Assembly: GCA_009778535.1 (NCBI GenBank)
Contig: WRJP01000090.1
Span: forward strand, 1-7,427
Origin: Propionibacteriaceae bacterium
GTDB taxonomy: Bacteria > Actinomycetota > Actinomycetes > Propionibacteriales > Propionibacteriaceae
DNA: 7,427 bases
Direction of reading: 5' to 3'
Shown here in pieces: positions 6,957-7,427 of the stretch; position 1 is the stretch's first letter; every line of letters starts with the position of its first letter. Under the pieces are notes generated by a model. The model ran no database searches. It saw only the letters and a list, made by a program, of their open reading frames with translations, and was not told the DNA's origin. The position numbers and the translations under genes are program-made.

Positions 6957-6964
6957 TAACTTTG
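6957..6964 (+). promoter_or_regulatory. Candidate Bacteroidota-type -7 element
   Basis: TAACTTTG is an exact match to TAnnTTTG, the -7 consensus of Bacteroidota promoters, and ends 56 nt before the dehydrogenase ATG, a sensible distance. No TTTG is found at the expected -33 position (around 6934-6937), so this is a half match in AT-rich sequence. Confidence 0.3.
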
Positions 6965-7020
6965 AAATGTCAAATTATATCAGTTGAAAATTAAAAATTG
7001 AAAAAAAGAGTTGAAAATCA

Positions 7021-7427
7021 ATGAAAGCGCTTGTTTTAGAAGAATATAACAAATTAGTTTACCGCGATGTGGAAGAACCGCAACCGACTGCGGACGAAGT
7101 CCTTATTCGTGTGAAAGCGTGCGGTATCTGCGGTAGCGATGTGCATGGGATGGATGGCAGTACCGGACGTCGGCAGCCGCCTGTCATCATGGGGCATGAG
7201 GCTTCGGGCGTAATTGTAAAAACCGGCGAGGGCGTGACGCGTTGGAAAGAAGGGGACAGGGTCACTTTCGATTCGACTGTTTATCCTCTCAACGATTGGT
7301 ATACGCTCAAAGGTCGTTACAACCTCAGCGAAGGCCGCGAAGTGGTGGGCGTGTCGCCCAAAGAGTATAAACGGCATGGGGCTTTTGCAGAATATTTGAC
7401 CGTACCACAACATATCCTTTACAAAAT
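7021..7427 (+). CDS. Zinc-type medium-chain alcohol/polyol dehydrogenase, N-terminal part
   Basis: The first 135 codons of an oxidoreductase that runs off the window. It begins MKALVLEEYNKLVYRDVEEP and has the GroES-like catalytic domain of the medium-chain dehydrogenase superfamily. C37 in GICGSDVHG (35-43) and the GHE motif with H59/E60 supply the usual catalytic-zinc positions. The region that normally carries the four structural-zinc cysteines reads STVYPLNDWYTLKGRYNLSE (85-104) and has none. The NAD-binding Rossmann domain lies beyond the end. Relatives oxidise alcohols, polyols or sugar phosphates; the substrate cannot be told. The ATG at 7021 follows an A-rich stretch with only a weak GAG (7008-7010), a start context more like Bacteroidota than the actinobacterial genes to the left. 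Coding GC is about 50% against about 23% just upstream. Confidence 0.85.
   Translation, partial: MKALVLEEYNKLVYRDVEEPQPTADEVLIRVKACGICGSDVHGMDGSTGRRQPPVIMGHEASGVIVKTGEGVTRWKEGDRVTFDSTVYPLNDWYTLKGRYNLSEGREVVGVSPKEYKRHGAFAEYLTVPQHILYK

Larger units (their letters stand above)
6682..7020. other. Gene-free stretch with an abrupt fall in GC
   Basis: I see no convincing gene or RNA in these 339 nt. The first 120 nt resemble the rest of the left part in composition. From about 6815 the sequence becomes AT-rich: 6841-7020 has 42 G or C in 180 by my count, about 23%. It holds a T6A6 palindrome (6830-6841) and four TTGAAA copies (6962, 6984, 6998, 7011), two of them inside a repeated GTTGAAAAT. No strong intrinsic terminator for the upstream operon is visible: the best stems are GAGCTA/TAGCTC (6694-6699/6724-6729) with a 24-nt loop and no T run, and the weak AT stem listed separately. 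Confidence 0.6.

Noticed and set aside
6962..7016. Four TTGAAA copies as a possible operator or CRISPR-like array
   Set aside because: Spacings are uneven (22, 14, 13 nt) and the unit is short in 20% GC sequence, so chance is the simpler explanation.

Overview
The first 6.7 kb looks like a chromosomal segment of a moderate-GC actinobacterium. Composition is about half G+C by eye, and TTG starts occur. The left end carries a set typical of actinobacterial envelope loci: the tail of a probable glycosyltransferase overlapping a DUF5719 secreted protein, facing a zincin-like 'metallopeptidase family' protein. A low-GC member of the Actinomycetaceae would fit, but the genus cannot be fixed from this sequence.

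Layout. 1-279 (+): C-terminal 92 residues of a membrane protein, probably a family 2 glycosyltransferase. 276-1658 (+): DUF5719 protein with a signal peptide, translationally coupled to it by a 4-nt overlap. 1662-2087 (-): zincin-like protein lacking the HExxH motif. 2095-3060 (-): DUF3089 alpha/beta hydrolase, 7 nt upstream of the zincin gene and co-transcribed with it. 3061-3241: divergent intergenic region. 3242-6681 (+): tight three-gene operon of an SPFH protein with a C-terminal zinc ribbon, a double zinc-ribbon membrane protein, and a secreted, membrane-anchored TPM-domain protein. 6682-7020: 339 nt with no convincing gene, its last 180 nt only about 23% GC. 7021 to the end (+): first 135 codons of a zinc-type medium-chain dehydrogenase.

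The functional centre is the SPFH / zinc-ribbon / TPM operon. Its three products match the YdjI, YdjG and YdjH families of Bacillus subtilis, which are encoded next to PspA and work with it in envelope stress. Here the trio stands without a PspA gene inside the window. A flotillin-like scaffold, a cytoplasmic zinc-ribbon protein on a membrane anchor, and a TPM domain outside the membrane would make a membrane-spanning assembly.

The right end does not look like the rest. The composition drop, the Bacteroidota-style -7 motif (TAnnTTTG) and the style of the dehydrogenase suggest either a recently acquired gene or an assembly join between two genomes, somewhere around 6810-6850. That should be settled before the dehydrogenase is assigned to this organism.
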